A stretch of 56,015 nucleotides of DNA from Candidatus Moranbacteria bacterium GW2011_GWE2_35_2- (GCA_000990585.1 LBQD01000002.1:1-56015), one strand, 5' to 3'; numbered from the stretch's first letter, positions 17,569-25,535 are shown. The notes: generated from the letters alone by a model not told the origin. Made by a program: numbers and translations.

Positions 17569-18975
17569 TTATTTATTAACATCCACCAAAAATCTTCCTA
17601 GATTCCTTTTTCCAATAATAGCTTGAAATTTTAATTCCTCTCTTTTTATTACATTAACACTTGCCGGGATTATTAAACTATCCATAATAAAATTTATTTT
17701 TATTGCTGGTCTTATAGAAACACCGTGAGAAGAATAAACAATATTGATATTGTCTAAATCAGAATGACCTGTTAAATATTTTTTTCGAAGTTCCTTCTCT
17801 ATTTTCGCAGCATCTTCTCGGGAAAAATTCTGTGGAAATTCTATTTTTTCAAAATAATTTAAAGCTTCTTCAAATCCCAGTTCTCTAGCCAGCTCTACAT
17901 CAATCGATGTCGACATAGCCCCGGTATCAATTTTCGCTTCGACTTCGACTTCTTTTCCATTTTTTCCAATGAGTTTTACTTTTTCCACGGTGCCGATCAC
18001 TCTTCGCCCGGAAATTTCTTCCAATTCCTCTTCAATCTCCCCTCCAAACAAATCCATTCCCACGCGTACTCCGCGCTTGATCGTTTTTATTTTAAGCCCC
18101 TCCACTCTTTCCAATCTTCCACGCAATCCCGCCAGATTGGCAATTTGAATGGAAAGTCCGGCGCGCGCATTAATCTCCACAAAAACCGGGCCTTTTTCCT
18201 TGTCAATCGCCACATCCGCGCCCAAAAAACCCAATCCGGAAATTTCTTGCGCTTTTACCGCCAATTCCAAGATATCTTTCCAGTAAGGAATTTTGATTCC
18301 GGAAAGCAAGAGTCTTGTTCCGGGAACATATTCAACAATTTTTGATTTTCCCTGGACGGCAGTAGTGGTGACTCCTGTTGCCAAATCAATTCCCAACCCA
18401 ATTCCTCCTTGTTGCAGATTGGCTTTTCCGCCGGATTCTTTTGTCGGGAGTCTAAGCATTGCCATTACTGGAACCTTGTTAAAAACAATCACGCGAATAT
18501 CGGGAATTCCCTTATAAGCATAAGTTTTAAATAATTTTAATAGCCTCAATCTTTCTTCAAAAAATGCAATGTCTCCTTCTCCGGAAATTGAAAAGTTTCC
18601 ATCCAAGATATTACGAATATGGTTTTTAATATCTTCAATGGTAATAATCGAGCCATCAGCTTTTACCCATGCATCATCCCATCCTTTTTTTCTTCCATAG
18701 ACGACCAGAATTCCTTCCCCCCCTAACCCTCTATTGGGTTTGAGAGCAAACCCAGATGGCAATTTACTCCAATCGAAATTGTCTAATTCTTTATGTGAAG
18801 AAATTTTTGCCAACAAATCAGGCACAGGAATTCCGCCTTTTTTCAAAACTCTTTTACTCAAAATTTTGTCGTCCGCCAATCTAATAGCTTTTTTTCTATT
18901 GTTAGGACGGATGTATTTGAGATTTCGGGAATTCATCCCTAAAATTTTGCGACTATTTTTTATAAATCTAAACAT
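17569..18975 (-). CDS. ATP-grasp ligase fused to a retropepsin-like (RimB/Zn_protease) domain
   Basis: The N-terminal 300 residues resemble the alpha-L-glutamate ligase-related ATP-grasp family (TIGR02291 type). The phosphate loop is ALKPNRGLGGEGI (77-89) and the metal site VFVEINARAGLSIQ (264-277). After a short linker, residues about 325-468 form a retropepsin-like domain (PF05618, 'ATP-dependent zinc protease') with the active-site triplet in KIDTGAMSTS (348-357) and the closing block IIGKRNLGRFLVDV. In proteobacteria these are usually separate neighbouring genes together with a 7TM protein; here two are fused. The expected role is making and/or trimming a peptide modification (inference from the published genomic association). 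The gene sits 73 bp after the 7TM gene. Confidence 0.85.
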   Translation of the reverse strand: MFRFIKNSRKILGMNSRNLKYIRPNNRKKAIRLADDKILSKRVLKKGGIPVPDLLAKISSHKELDNFDWSKLPSGFALKPNRGLGGEGILVVYGRKKGWDDAWVKADGSIITIEDIKNHIRNILDGNFSISGEGDIAFFEERLRLLKLFKTYAYKGIPDIRVIVFNKVPVMAMLRLPTKESGGKANLQQGGIGLGIDLATGVTTTAVQGKSKIVEYVPGTRLLLSGIKIPYWKDILELAVKAQEISGLGFLGADVAIDKEKGPVFVEINARAGLSIQIANLAGLRGRLERVEGLKIKTIKRGVRVGMDLFGGEIEEELEEISGRRVIGTVEKVKLIGKNGKEVEVEAKIDTGAMSTSIDVELARELGFEEALNYFEKIEFPQNFSREDAAKIEKELRKKYLTGHSDLDNINIVYSSHGVSIRPAIKINFIMDSLIIPASVNVIKREELKFQAIIGKRNLGRFLVDVNK

Positions 18976-19048
18976 GAATCATTAAGCATAGAACACACGA
19001 CATAAAAACATAAAAAATACGTTTCGTTATGTATTACTATATTGAAAA

Positions 19049-19717
19049 TTACATCCCCTTAAACACTTCTCGAAATCGATAGTACTCGCTAAATCGCAAT
19101 CCAGTCCATTTACCAAGAAAAAAATTAATCGGAATTGTCAAAAGAACTACCCATGGATGATATATAATCATATTGATGATTATATTCAGTCCGACCAAAT
19201 AGAAACAGACCAGGGAAATCATCAATGTTTCCAAGGCTAAAAGCACAGCTGTTCGATTTCCCTTCTCAATCTGCGTTGCCACAAATTTCTCCACAATCGC
19301 AATCATAATTAGAAGTGGAAAAATAGAAACAGAGGCCAATCCTGTTCGTTGCAAAGATCCTCCGAAAACTAAAATTGCCAAAATTGCAAATGAAACGATT
19401 GTAAGTGTTATTGCCACACGAGGAAGATACAATAAGCGCAATTTTTTAAGTAAATAACGCGCAATCATCCCAGCTATAATAACGCTTATAAAAATTATCG
19501 TTCCATATTTTACTCCGGAAAATCCATTATTATTATTGATTCTCATCGCCATAAAAGCCAACGTAACAATCATTGGAGTATAAATTCCAAAAGCTTTTAT
19601 CCCGAAAACCTGGCGAAAAAAAGCAATTATAGTGGCGATTATCGGAAACATCAAAATCAATATAACAGTCTCCAACGGAACGCCTTGATGAACAAAATAG
19701 TTTATTATCGGATGCAT
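19049..19717 (-). CDS. 7TM_transglut/UUP1-type membrane protein
   Basis: A 222-residue, very hydrophobic protein with about seven membrane helices. The family pattern FRQVFGIKAFGIYTPMIV near residue 35 and LPRVAITLTIV near residue 98 match the 7TM domain (PF14402). That domain is normally fused to an inactive transglutaminase and encoded beside a RimK-like ligase and a retropepsin-like protease. Here the transglutaminase domain is absent. It is the first gene of the four-gene ligase cassette and may place the reaction at the membrane or move its product (inference). Confidence 0.8.
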   Translation of the reverse strand: MHPIINYFVHQGVPLETVILILMFPIIATIIAFFRQVFGIKAFGIYTPMIVTLAFMAMRINNNNGFSGVKYGTIIFISVIIAGMIARYLLKKLRLLYLPRVAITLTIVSFAILAILVFGGSLQRTGLASVSIFPLLIMIAIVEKFVATQIEKGNRTAVLLALETLMISLVCFYLVGLNIIINMIIYHPWVVLLTIPINFFLGKWTGLRFSEYYRFREVFKGM

Positions 19718-19721
19718 GGAT

Positions 19722-19762
19722 TAAAATTTCTAATTTATAATTTCTAATTTCTGAACAATATA
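19722..19762. repeat. A/T-rich GAAATTA-type repeat in the ruvC-7TM gap
   Basis: The minus strand reads as degenerate tandem copies of GAAATTA just upstream of the 7TM gene start. The same word is repeated in front of ruvC. No protein or stable hairpin is seen in the gap 19718-19817. Confidence 0.45.
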
Positions 19763-19817
19763 AAATGATGAAATTTTGAAATTAAAAACTTAGATTTTAT
19801 TTATAAAATTATAAAAT

Positions 19818-20303
19818 TTAAAAATTATTCATTTTTCGACTATTAAGATGGCAGATAGCGATGGCGATAGCATCGGCAGTGTCGTCCGGCTTAGGGATTT
19901 CTTTTAATTTCAAAATACTTTTCACCATAATCTGGATTTGTTTTTTTTCCGCCCGCCCGTATCCCGTGAGCGCCTGTTTTACTTGAAGCGGAGTATATTC
20001 AAAAATTTTCAATCCCATTTTTTCCAATGCTAACAATATTCCTCCACGAGACTGACTCACTTTCATTACCGTTTTAATATTTTTAAAAAAAAACAAATCT
20101 TCTACCACCCCTTCAGTCGGACTATATTTCCGAATAATGTTTTCAATATCATCTGCCACTTCCTTGATTCTTTCAGACGTACTGCGTTTTGGCGAAGTGG
20201 AAATATGACCGTATGCAATCGGAACTATTTTTCCATCATCCTCTTCTAAAATCGCCCATCCAGTTGTTGCCGTCCCAGGATCTATGCCTAAAATGCGTAA
20301 CAT
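19818..20303 (-). CDS. ruvC: Crossover junction endodeoxyribonuclease RuvC
   Basis: RuvC resolves Holliday junctions after RuvAB migration. The RNase H-like fold shows the first Asp in ILGIDPGTATTGW (residues 4-16), the second acidic site in VVEDLFFFKNI, the Gly/Tyr region VKQALTGYGRAEKKQ, and the final acidic pair in DDTADAIAIAICH. Length (161 residues) is standard. It is followed by the 7TM gene and preceded by yebC on the same strand, the usual yebC-ruvC neighbourhood. Its leader is made of GAAATTA repeats without a Shine-Dalgarno. Confidence 0.95.
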   Translation of the reverse strand: MLRILGIDPGTATTGWAILEEDDGKIVPIAYGHISTSPKRSTSERIKEVADDIENIIRKYSPTEGVVEDLFFFKNIKTVMKVSQSRGGILLALEKMGLKIFEYTPLQVKQALTGYGRAEKKQIQIMVKSILKLKEIPKPDDTADAIAIAICHLNSRKMNNF

Positions 20304-20305
20304 TA

Positions 20306-20335
20306 AATTTCTAATTTCTAATTTCTAATTTCTAA
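20306..20335. repeat. Tandem heptamer (GAAATTA)n before ruvC
   Basis: About four copies of TTTCTAA (plus strand; TTAGAAA on minus) stand directly upstream of the ruvC start. Related sequence stands before the 7TM gene, and a similar TTCTTAA/TTTTTAA run is before the flippase gene. Confidence 0.6.
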
Positions 20336-20390
20336 ATAATTTCAAAATTAAAAAATCAAAACTTATTTAAAAATTACAAAACTCAAAATT

Positions 20391-21110
20391 TTATGTGATG
20401 TTATCGTATATTTCTTGCACATCATCATTTTCATCCAATTGTTCAAATAATTTTTCATAATCCAATTTTGTGTTTTCATCCAATTCAACTTTTTGCAACG
20501 CGTCATAGACCAATTCGGCGTTTTCCACGGAAATTCCGACTTTTTCCAAATTTTCTTTGACCGCTTTCAATTCAACGGCTTTAGTATAAATCGTCAATAC
20601 GTTGTCCCAATAAATCGTATCTTCTGCTCCGGCCTCAATCGCTTTCATTTCCATTTCATCCAAATTTTCCGAATTGGCGGAAATATTAATATTTCCCACT
20701 AATCTGAAAGAATGCATTACTCCGCCAGCGCTAGCCATTTTTCCGCCGCTTTTTGTGATAATATTTTTTATTTCCCCTAATGTTCGATTTTTGTTGTCAG
20801 TAGCAGTTTTAATCAACATCGCCACTCCGCCCGGACCAAAAGCCTCATATATTATTTCTTCGATTTCCGCTCCGTCCTTAAGCTCTCCGGTTCCCTTTTT
20901 GATTGCCCGTTCAATATTATCTTTGGGCATATTCACCCGCCTTGCCTGTTCAACAGCAAATTTGAGTTTCATATTGGATTCAGAATTGCCACCGCCTTCT
21001 TTAGCGGAAAGGGAAATCAAGCGGCTGATTTTCGTAAAAGCATTTGCCCGCTTGGCATCTTGTGCACCTTTTCGATGTTTTATTCCCGACCATTTGTTGT
21101 GTCCAGACAT
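20391..21110 (-). CDS. yebC: YebC/PmpR (TACO1-like) translation factor or regulator
   Basis: The family signature MSGHNKWSGIKHRKGAQDAK starts the protein. For that reason the ATG at 21108-21110 is chosen over one two codons upstream. The 239-residue length and the three-domain pattern, including GPGGVAMLIKTATDNKNRT and the block GAEDTIYW, are typical. The family was first described as DNA-binding regulators and is now also linked to relief of ribosome stalling (established for some members). It lies upstream of ruvC on the same strand, the usual arrangement. Confidence 0.93.
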   Translation of the reverse strand: MSGHNKWSGIKHRKGAQDAKRANAFTKISRLISLSAKEGGGNSESNMKLKFAVEQARRVNMPKDNIERAIKKGTGELKDGAEIEEIIYEAFGPGGVAMLIKTATDNKNRTLGEIKNIITKSGGKMASAGGVMHSFRLVGNINISANSENLDEMEMKAIEAGAEDTIYWDNVLTIYTKAVELKAVKENLEKVGISVENAELVYDALQKVELDENTKLDYEKLFEQLDENDDVQEIYDNIT

Positions 21111-21207
21111 AAGCATTATGAAACATAAACCTCATAGTATAAACAAAATATCTTCTGCTATGTGTTTGCATTGTATGTTTTATATTTTCATCCTACCATC
21201 TTTGTCT

Positions 21208-21957
21208 TTATTTTTCAAGGCTTTTTCCTTTTTCCCACGCCAATTCGAAAAGCGGTTTCATCGATCGCACCAACTCTTCCGATTCGATCACTACGATAAA
21301 AGGATTATCTTCCAGCGAAGTAATTGCTAATTTATTATCATAAATTGTAAAGTCCATATGCGAATCCTTGAGCTCAGGTAAAATCCGCACCGTTTGATTA
21401 ACCGCCATAAATTTTTTCGCCAATTCAATTTCATACGGGCTATCCGAAATCAAATGGCGGAAACCTGATTTAATGATTCCTTTTCGGGCTTTTTTTATCC
21501 ATTCATCAATTTTTCCCGAAAATCGGTCGTCAATCCTTTGATAAGAAGAAATAAAAAAAGCCTCTTTTGCGTTGTTCATTTCTCCATCCCAAATACGGAG
21601 GATTCCTTCTTTAGTATCATAATACCTGATTTTCGGTTTCTTGCCGCTTTTATTTCCCAAAGTCCGCAAAATCGGCAACATTTCGGAAAAATTCCGAGTA
21701 ATCCCCCGCAACTGCCCCAAAATAACCAAGGGATCGGTGGCTTGATATGTGTTAATTTTTCGCCCCAAAAGCTCACTCACATATCCCCGCTTGATCAATC
21801 CCTCCAAAAGCACATAAATTATCGGCCGCTTCAAATCGGAAATCTTGGCAATCTCCGTTACATTCCCCTGTCCCAATTCAAGCAAAGCCAAATACACCCG
21901 CGCCTCCTTGCCGGTAAATCCCGATTCTTCAAGTAATTTTATCAAATCTAAATCCAT
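21208..21957 (-). CDS. TrmB-family transcriptional regulator (copy 1)
   Basis: The N-terminal winged helix (residues 1-75) starts LLEESGFTGKEARVYLALLELG, with the recognition helix near SDLKRPIIYVLLEGLIKRG. The C-terminal half is a phospholipase-D-like sensor domain, ending ESEELVRSMKPLFELAW, which in other TrmB proteins binds sugars or other ligands. Length is 249 residues. It is divergent from a two-gene membrane-protein cassette and probably controls it and itself (inference). Its transcript should start near 22007 and carry a hairpin in the leader (21972-21991). Confidence 0.88.
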   Translation of the reverse strand: MDLDLIKLLEESGFTGKEARVYLALLELGQGNVTEIAKISDLKRPIIYVLLEGLIKRGYVSELLGRKINTYQATDPLVILGQLRGITRNFSEMLPILRTLGNKSGKKPKIRYYDTKEGILRIWDGEMNNAKEAFFISSYQRIDDRFSGKIDEWIKKARKGIIKSGFRHLISDSPYEIELAKKFMAVNQTVRILPELKDSHMDFTIYDNKLAITSLEDNPFIVVIESEELVRSMKPLFELAWEKGKSLEK

Positions 21958-21971
21958 ACTCTTTATTTGTC

Positions 21972-21991
21972 ATTCCCGAAAAGGCGGGAAT
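21972..21991. repeat. dRS3-like inverted repeat (ATTCCC-N8-GGGAAT)
   Basis: ATTCCCGAAAAGGCGGGAAT forms a 7-bp stem with a 6-nt loop. The form ATTCCC-N8-GGGAAT equals the dRS3 element known from Neisseria, and similar repeats occur in many genomes. Here it lies in the predicted 5' leader of trmB copy 1, 14 bases before the start codon, so it could affect translation. Confidence 0.5.
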
Positions 21992-22013
21992 ATAGTCAAC
22001 ATATCTACTCAAC

Positions 22014-22042
22014 AGTTTAACAATTATTTCTGTTTTTGTCAA
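22014..22042 (-). promoter_or_regulatory. Promoter of trmB copy 1
   Basis: TTGACA (22037-22042, minus strand), a 17-bp spacer and TAACT-like TAAACT (22014-22019). The predicted start is near 22007. Confidence 0.6.
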
Positions 22043-22112
22043 TATTTTTGATAAATAATCATTTAAAACCCATAATTTCAGCCAATTTATTGGATTTATT
22101 TATATTTTACGA

Positions 22113-22141
22113 TTGACATTTTGCCATAAAAATCATATCAT
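22113..22141 (+). promoter_or_regulatory. Promoter of the 22.2-22.9 kb membrane cassette
   Basis: TTGACA (22113-22118), a 17-bp spacer and TATCAT (22136-22141) lie opposite the trmB promoter. A small inverted repeat, CCAAT-TT-ATTGG (22082-22093), stands 20 bases upstream of the -35 and is a possible regulator site. Confidence 0.65.
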
Positions 22142-22200
22142 CATCTATTCTAGCAATGGAAGGCTGTTTAAAAATTCAATAAATAAAAAGGAGGAAATCA

Positions 22201-22641
22201 ATGAAAGCTATCGCACGCTGGCTAAAAGAATTTTTTATGGAATATATCTTGCCATCTATTTTGGTGATACTGGCCATATTTCTTTTCTCTTGGATATTGT
22301 CTCATTTTAATCCGGCACTTCCAAAAGAAGAAATAATCAAAAAACAACTTACCTACTTTCAAGGTGGGAGTTACGTTTTTGAAAAATTTCCAGATAACGA
22401 GATTTTTATTATTCGCACGAAACCAATGCCGATTCCGGAGCTGGGGCTTGATTTTTCTTTTGCAGAAAGAACAAGCGATGGAATATTGTTTAATGTTTTA
22501 ATTCCTGTCGGGAGAAATTTGGAGCCAAAAGATGAGGTGCTTTTATTTCGGTTTCAAAGCAGAAGAACCGCCTATGCCCAATTCAATGAATTTTTAATCG
22601 CAATACCTAAAAAGAATAACGAGGTGAAAAATCATGAATGA
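22201..22641 (+). CDS. Membrane-anchored protein of unknown function
   Basis: A 146-residue protein with one strong membrane segment (about 13-36) and a C-terminal soluble part of mixed strands ending in a charged tail. I do not recognise the family. The start is firm: a strong Shine-Dalgarno, AAGGAGG, stands 8 bases before the ATG, unlike most genes here. It overlaps the next gene by 8 bp and is divergent from trmB copy 1. Confidence 0.65.
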   Translation: MKAIARWLKEFFMEYILPSILVILAIFLFSWILSHFNPALPKEEIIKKQLTYFQGGSYVFEKFPDNEIFIIRTKPMPIPELGLDFSFAERTSDGILFNVLIPVGRNLEPKDEVLLFRFQSRRTAYAQFNEFLIAIPKKNNEVKNHE

Positions 22642-22918
22642 AGATATATTTATCCCTTGGATGCTTCCCATTGTCACTATGGAGGTTTATCTTGTGTGTC
22701 GGATGATAAGAGGGGAAGAAGGGAGTAGCTACTCCTTTTGGATGTTTAAGGCAATGTTTCTTGCCTCGTGCATGATGGGGTTGCTTGTGACAAATAAGGC
22801 TATTAAAAATATGAGCTTAATATTTGAAAATGATCTACTGATTATCGGCACGAGCAGTTGGCTTCTTGTGGCGCTGATGGGATTGATAAAAATTAATTCT
22901 CGCAATCGCAAAAAATAA
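22634..22918 (+). CDS. Small polytopic membrane protein of unknown function
   Basis: A 94-residue protein with three hydrophobic stretches (about 7-22, 35-52 and 66-86). A Shine-Dalgarno, GAGGTG, precedes the ATG. The 8-bp overlap with the preceding gene points to translational coupling and joint function. No family is recognised. A strong terminator follows. Confidence 0.62.
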   Translation: MNEDIFIPWMLPIVTMEVYLVCRMIRGEEGSSYSFWMFKAMFLASCMMGLLVTNKAIKNMSLIFENDLLIIGTSSWLLVALMGLIKINSRNRKK

Positions 22919-22927
22919 GATCTTTGC

Positions 22928-22965
22928 AAAAACGGACAACCAAAAAAATCCGCTGTCCGTTTTTT
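22928..22965 (+). terminator. Terminator of the 22.2-22.9 kb cassette
   Basis: An 11-bp stem (22928-22938 with 22954-22964) has a 15-nt loop, and the T run continues to 22965. Confidence 0.8.
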
Positions 22966-22972
22966 ATTTTTC

Positions 22973-22995
22973 AAAAAAGACACCTTTAAAGGTGT
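22973..22995 (-). terminator. Terminator of the lamin-tail protein gene
   Basis: A 16-bp perfect palindrome (22980-22995) is followed on the minus strand by a run of six T (complement of 22973-22978). It stands back to back with the plus-strand terminator. The remaining 130 bases before the gene end hold nothing recognised. Confidence 0.6.
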
Positions 22996-23128
22996 TTGAG
23001 AAAAAATTAATTGAGTTTTAGTTAAAAAAACTTGTCAAATATACGCATATGCGATTGAAAGACAATTTATTGTTTTAGTGAAATAAAAAAACAGCAGAAA
23101 GGGAAAATGAGATAAGAGAATAGGTATT

Positions 23129-25111
23129 TTAAATGAATAATGAATTCAGGAAAGTGTTTATTTTTTGCAGTAGCTGCTCGAGGAATTTTTTGGCGTAATG
23201 CTCAGAAAAGGCTGTTTTGGCGGTAAAGAAATATTTTCCATTTTCTTGGCGAATGGAAAAATTTTGAATTTTGTCTATATTGAAATCTTCAACCGCTTTT
23301 GAAAGCTTTCGGTGCATCTCCGGACTAATTTCGATTTCGATCGGTTTTTGAGTGATTTTTCCGGCATAAACACTGCTACTGTCTTCATCATTTGTCATTT
23401 TTTGCCCATCATTTTCAGCAATCGGAATTATTGAAACGCTTCCACTACTTTCAGTGGTTTGCGTATTTTTGCTATTTACAGAATTTTTATCATCTTCAAT
23501 TTCATCAACAATCCACTCCCATTTCTTTCCTTTTTCTTTTTGCAAAATACTATTGTTTTTGATGGATTCTTTTTCTTTGTATTTCAAGGAATATGCAACC
23601 TTTCCATCTGGATATCGAAGTTCAATGTAAGCCTCTTTATTTCCAAGAGAAAAATACGAATCTTTTCTTGTGATTCTTCTCTCACCTCCCGATTTTATTT
23701 TAATTGAGTTGTAAATCGGATGATTAACAAGCTTATCCTTTGATGCTCCGCTTGCCACGCTCCATCCTTTCAAATTTACTGTCTTTTTTGAATCATTTTT
23801 CACCGTTATATATTCATTTTCACTGTCCAATCCGGAAGGATTTGGCATAATTTCCACGATTTTCACCTCGCGGCGCGGATATTTTTCAACATTGATTGCA
23901 AAACTTCTTACTATATCCTCGCTTCCGTCAAAAACTTTCACGCTAACAAAATAATTTCCCTCTTTTTCGTATTTGTGCCTAGTTTTTTCCAAATAGCTTT
24001 TGTGTCCATCTCCGAAATCCCAAGCTATTTTCAACTTGTCTTTATCTTTATCTTTTGCCTCCACTTCAAAATCCGCATAAATATTCTTATAAACATCTTC
24101 ATCAATTTTTAATTTTACTTCTGGAAGATTGTTAAATTTATTTTCTTCTCCTGGGGTCAAAAATTTACTCTGCCGCCATTTTTTTCCATCAAAATTCCAT
24201 GAAATGTTTTTATTTGATCCTAAATATTTCATCTTTGAAACTTCTTTTCCATTTGGATTGAAAAGATAAACAGATTCATTTCCAGAATTATTCAATGAAA
24301 ATTTGAAAAATTTTTCGTCATCTTCTTTTTCTTTTTTATAAACAACAAAATAATCGCCAGCTTTTATGATTGAATCATTCGGGAAAACATATTTTCCCGT
24401 TTTTGATTCATCTTTTAATATCCAACCAGAAAGATCCTCATTTTTCTTGGAAAAATTATACAATTCAATATATTCTGTTTTTCCTTTTTCCGGATTAGGA
24501 AAAATCTCGTTAATTTCAATCTCCGAAAAATATTTTTTTGGCTCAGATTTTTTCTCCCCCGGCGTTCCGCCAAGAATCCAACTTTTTTTCCATCTATTAC
24601 CCTTTTCATCCCATTCAATACTATATCCTTTCTCACTATTTTCCGTGCTTTCATATAAAATTTCAGTCTCCCAATTTTTACAACCTTCAAAACTTATCTT
24701 TATCTCTCCATCTTTTTTTAGAGAAAAACTTGAATCTACGATTTTTCCCTCATATTTACATTTTTCCTTTCCTTTGCAAAAATTTTCTTCAAATTGTTTT
24801 TTATCACTAACTACAACAACATATTCATTAGGATCTATTTCCAAATCATCATTGGATTTATGACAAACACCACTGTTTTCAACTATTTTTAAATTTTTCT
24901 TTTCTACTATAATTTTCTTGTCAGAATTATTATAAATTTCAAACCAATCTCCTTTCTGCCCTCCATTAATCGGATCAAACATTATTTCTGTAATAATAAG
25001 TCCTTCATCTTCTGCTTTTATTTTTTGCACACATAAAAAACAAAAAGCGCTAAAAATAAAAATTAGCGCTCCTGTTTTTAAAAATACTTTTTTCTTTTTA
25101 GAAAAAATCAT
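23129..25111 (-). CDS. Surface protein with lamin-tail and PKD domains
   Basis: A 660-residue exported protein. After a basic start, residues 12-33 form a signal peptide or anchor ending near KIKAED. Lamin-tail-like (LTD) domains follow at about 35-185 (ITEIMFDPINGG...DWFEIYNNS), 197-330 (INEIFPNPEKGKTEYIELYN) and 415-530 (IVEIMPNPSGLDSENEYITV). A PKD domain lies at about 335-410 with the signature AWDFGDGHKS. The C-terminal 100 residues are Ser/Thr/Asp-rich, then helical. Such proteins are cell-surface or secreted adhesive structures (family knowledge); the partner is unknown. It lies next to a response regulator and the giant FN3 protein, all on the minus strand. Confidence 0.82.
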   Translation of the reverse strand: MIFSKKKKVFLKTGALIFIFSAFCFLCVQKIKAEDEGLIITEIMFDPINGGQKGDWFEIYNNSDKKIIVEKKNLKIVENSGVCHKSNDDLEIDPNEYVVVVSDKKQFEENFCKGKEKCKYEGKIVDSSFSLKKDGEIKISFEGCKNWETEILYESTENSEKGYSIEWDEKGNRWKKSWILGGTPGEKKSEPKKYFSEIEINEIFPNPEKGKTEYIELYNFSKKNEDLSGWILKDESKTGKYVFPNDSIIKAGDYFVVYKKEKEDDEKFFKFSLNNSGNESVYLFNPNGKEVSKMKYLGSNKNISWNFDGKKWRQSKFLTPGEENKFNNLPEVKLKIDEDVYKNIYADFEVEAKDKDKDKLKIAWDFGDGHKSYLEKTRHKYEKEGNYFVSVKVFDGSEDIVRSFAINVEKYPRREVKIVEIMPNPSGLDSENEYITVKNDSKKTVNLKGWSVASGASKDKLVNHPIYNSIKIKSGGERRITRKDSYFSLGNKEAYIELRYPDGKVAYSLKYKEKESIKNNSILQKEKGKKWEWIVDEIEDDKNSVNSKNTQTTESSGSVSIIPIAENDGQKMTNDEDSSSVYAGKITQKPIEIEISPEMHRKLSKAVEDFNIDKIQNFSIRQENGKYFFTAKTAFSEHYAKKFLEQLLQKINTFLNSLFI

Positions 25112-25124
25112 CTCTCAAAAAAGA

Positions 25125-25535
25125 TTAGACTATTTTTCTTTGGGAAGAAGTTATTCTCAATATCTCGTTAACGACGCCAACCAATTGTTTTGGCGTAATA
25201 TTTGCTTTAACAAAATATTTTTTCGCCCCCAAAGCCAGTGCGGCATCTCTATCACCGTTTTGATTGAGATTGGTCAAAATAATAATCGGAATTTTCGCAT
25301 ATTCATCATTGAAATGAATTTTTTCCAATAAATCAAATCCGTCCATTTTCGGCATTATAATATCCGAAATTATCAAATCAACAGCATTAAAATTATTTTT
25401 AATATGTTGCCACGCCTCTTTTCCATCTTTGGCTATTGCCACATCAAAATTTTCTCTTTTGAAAGCTTGCGTATATATCTCTAAAAGATCATGATCATCT
25501 TCGACAATCAAAATCGTGCGTTTTTTTGTCTGCAT
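25125..25535 (-). CDS. Single-domain response regulator (CheY-like)
   Basis: A receiver domain with no output domain. The acidic pair is in LIVEDDHDLL, the phosphorylation Asp in LIISDIIMPKMDGFD, the Thr switch in IIILTNL and the Lys in KKYFVKA. The start at 25535 gives 136 residues and begins right before the first strand; an earlier in-frame start would overlap the giant FN3 gene's end. No histidine kinase lies in this window. Its place between two surface-protein genes on the same strand (13 bp from the lamin-tail gene) suggests a shared transcript. Confidence 0.9.
   Translation of the reverse strand: MQTKKRTILIVEDDHDLLEIYTQAFKRENFDVAIAKDGKEAWQHIKNNFNAVDLIISDIIMPKMDGFDLLEKIHFNDEYAKIPIIILTNLNQNGDRDAALALGAKKYFVKANITPKQLVGVVNEILRITSSQRKIV

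Noticed and set aside
20674-21330. Long plus-strand frame (218 codons) opposite yebC and trmB
   Set aside because: It is the antisense shadow of two well-recognised genes and has no family features or ribosome-binding site.
24366-24863. 165-codon plus frame opposite the lamin-tail gene
   Set aside because: It is an antisense shadow rich in Phe/Ser, from low-complexity Lys/Glu coding on the other strand.
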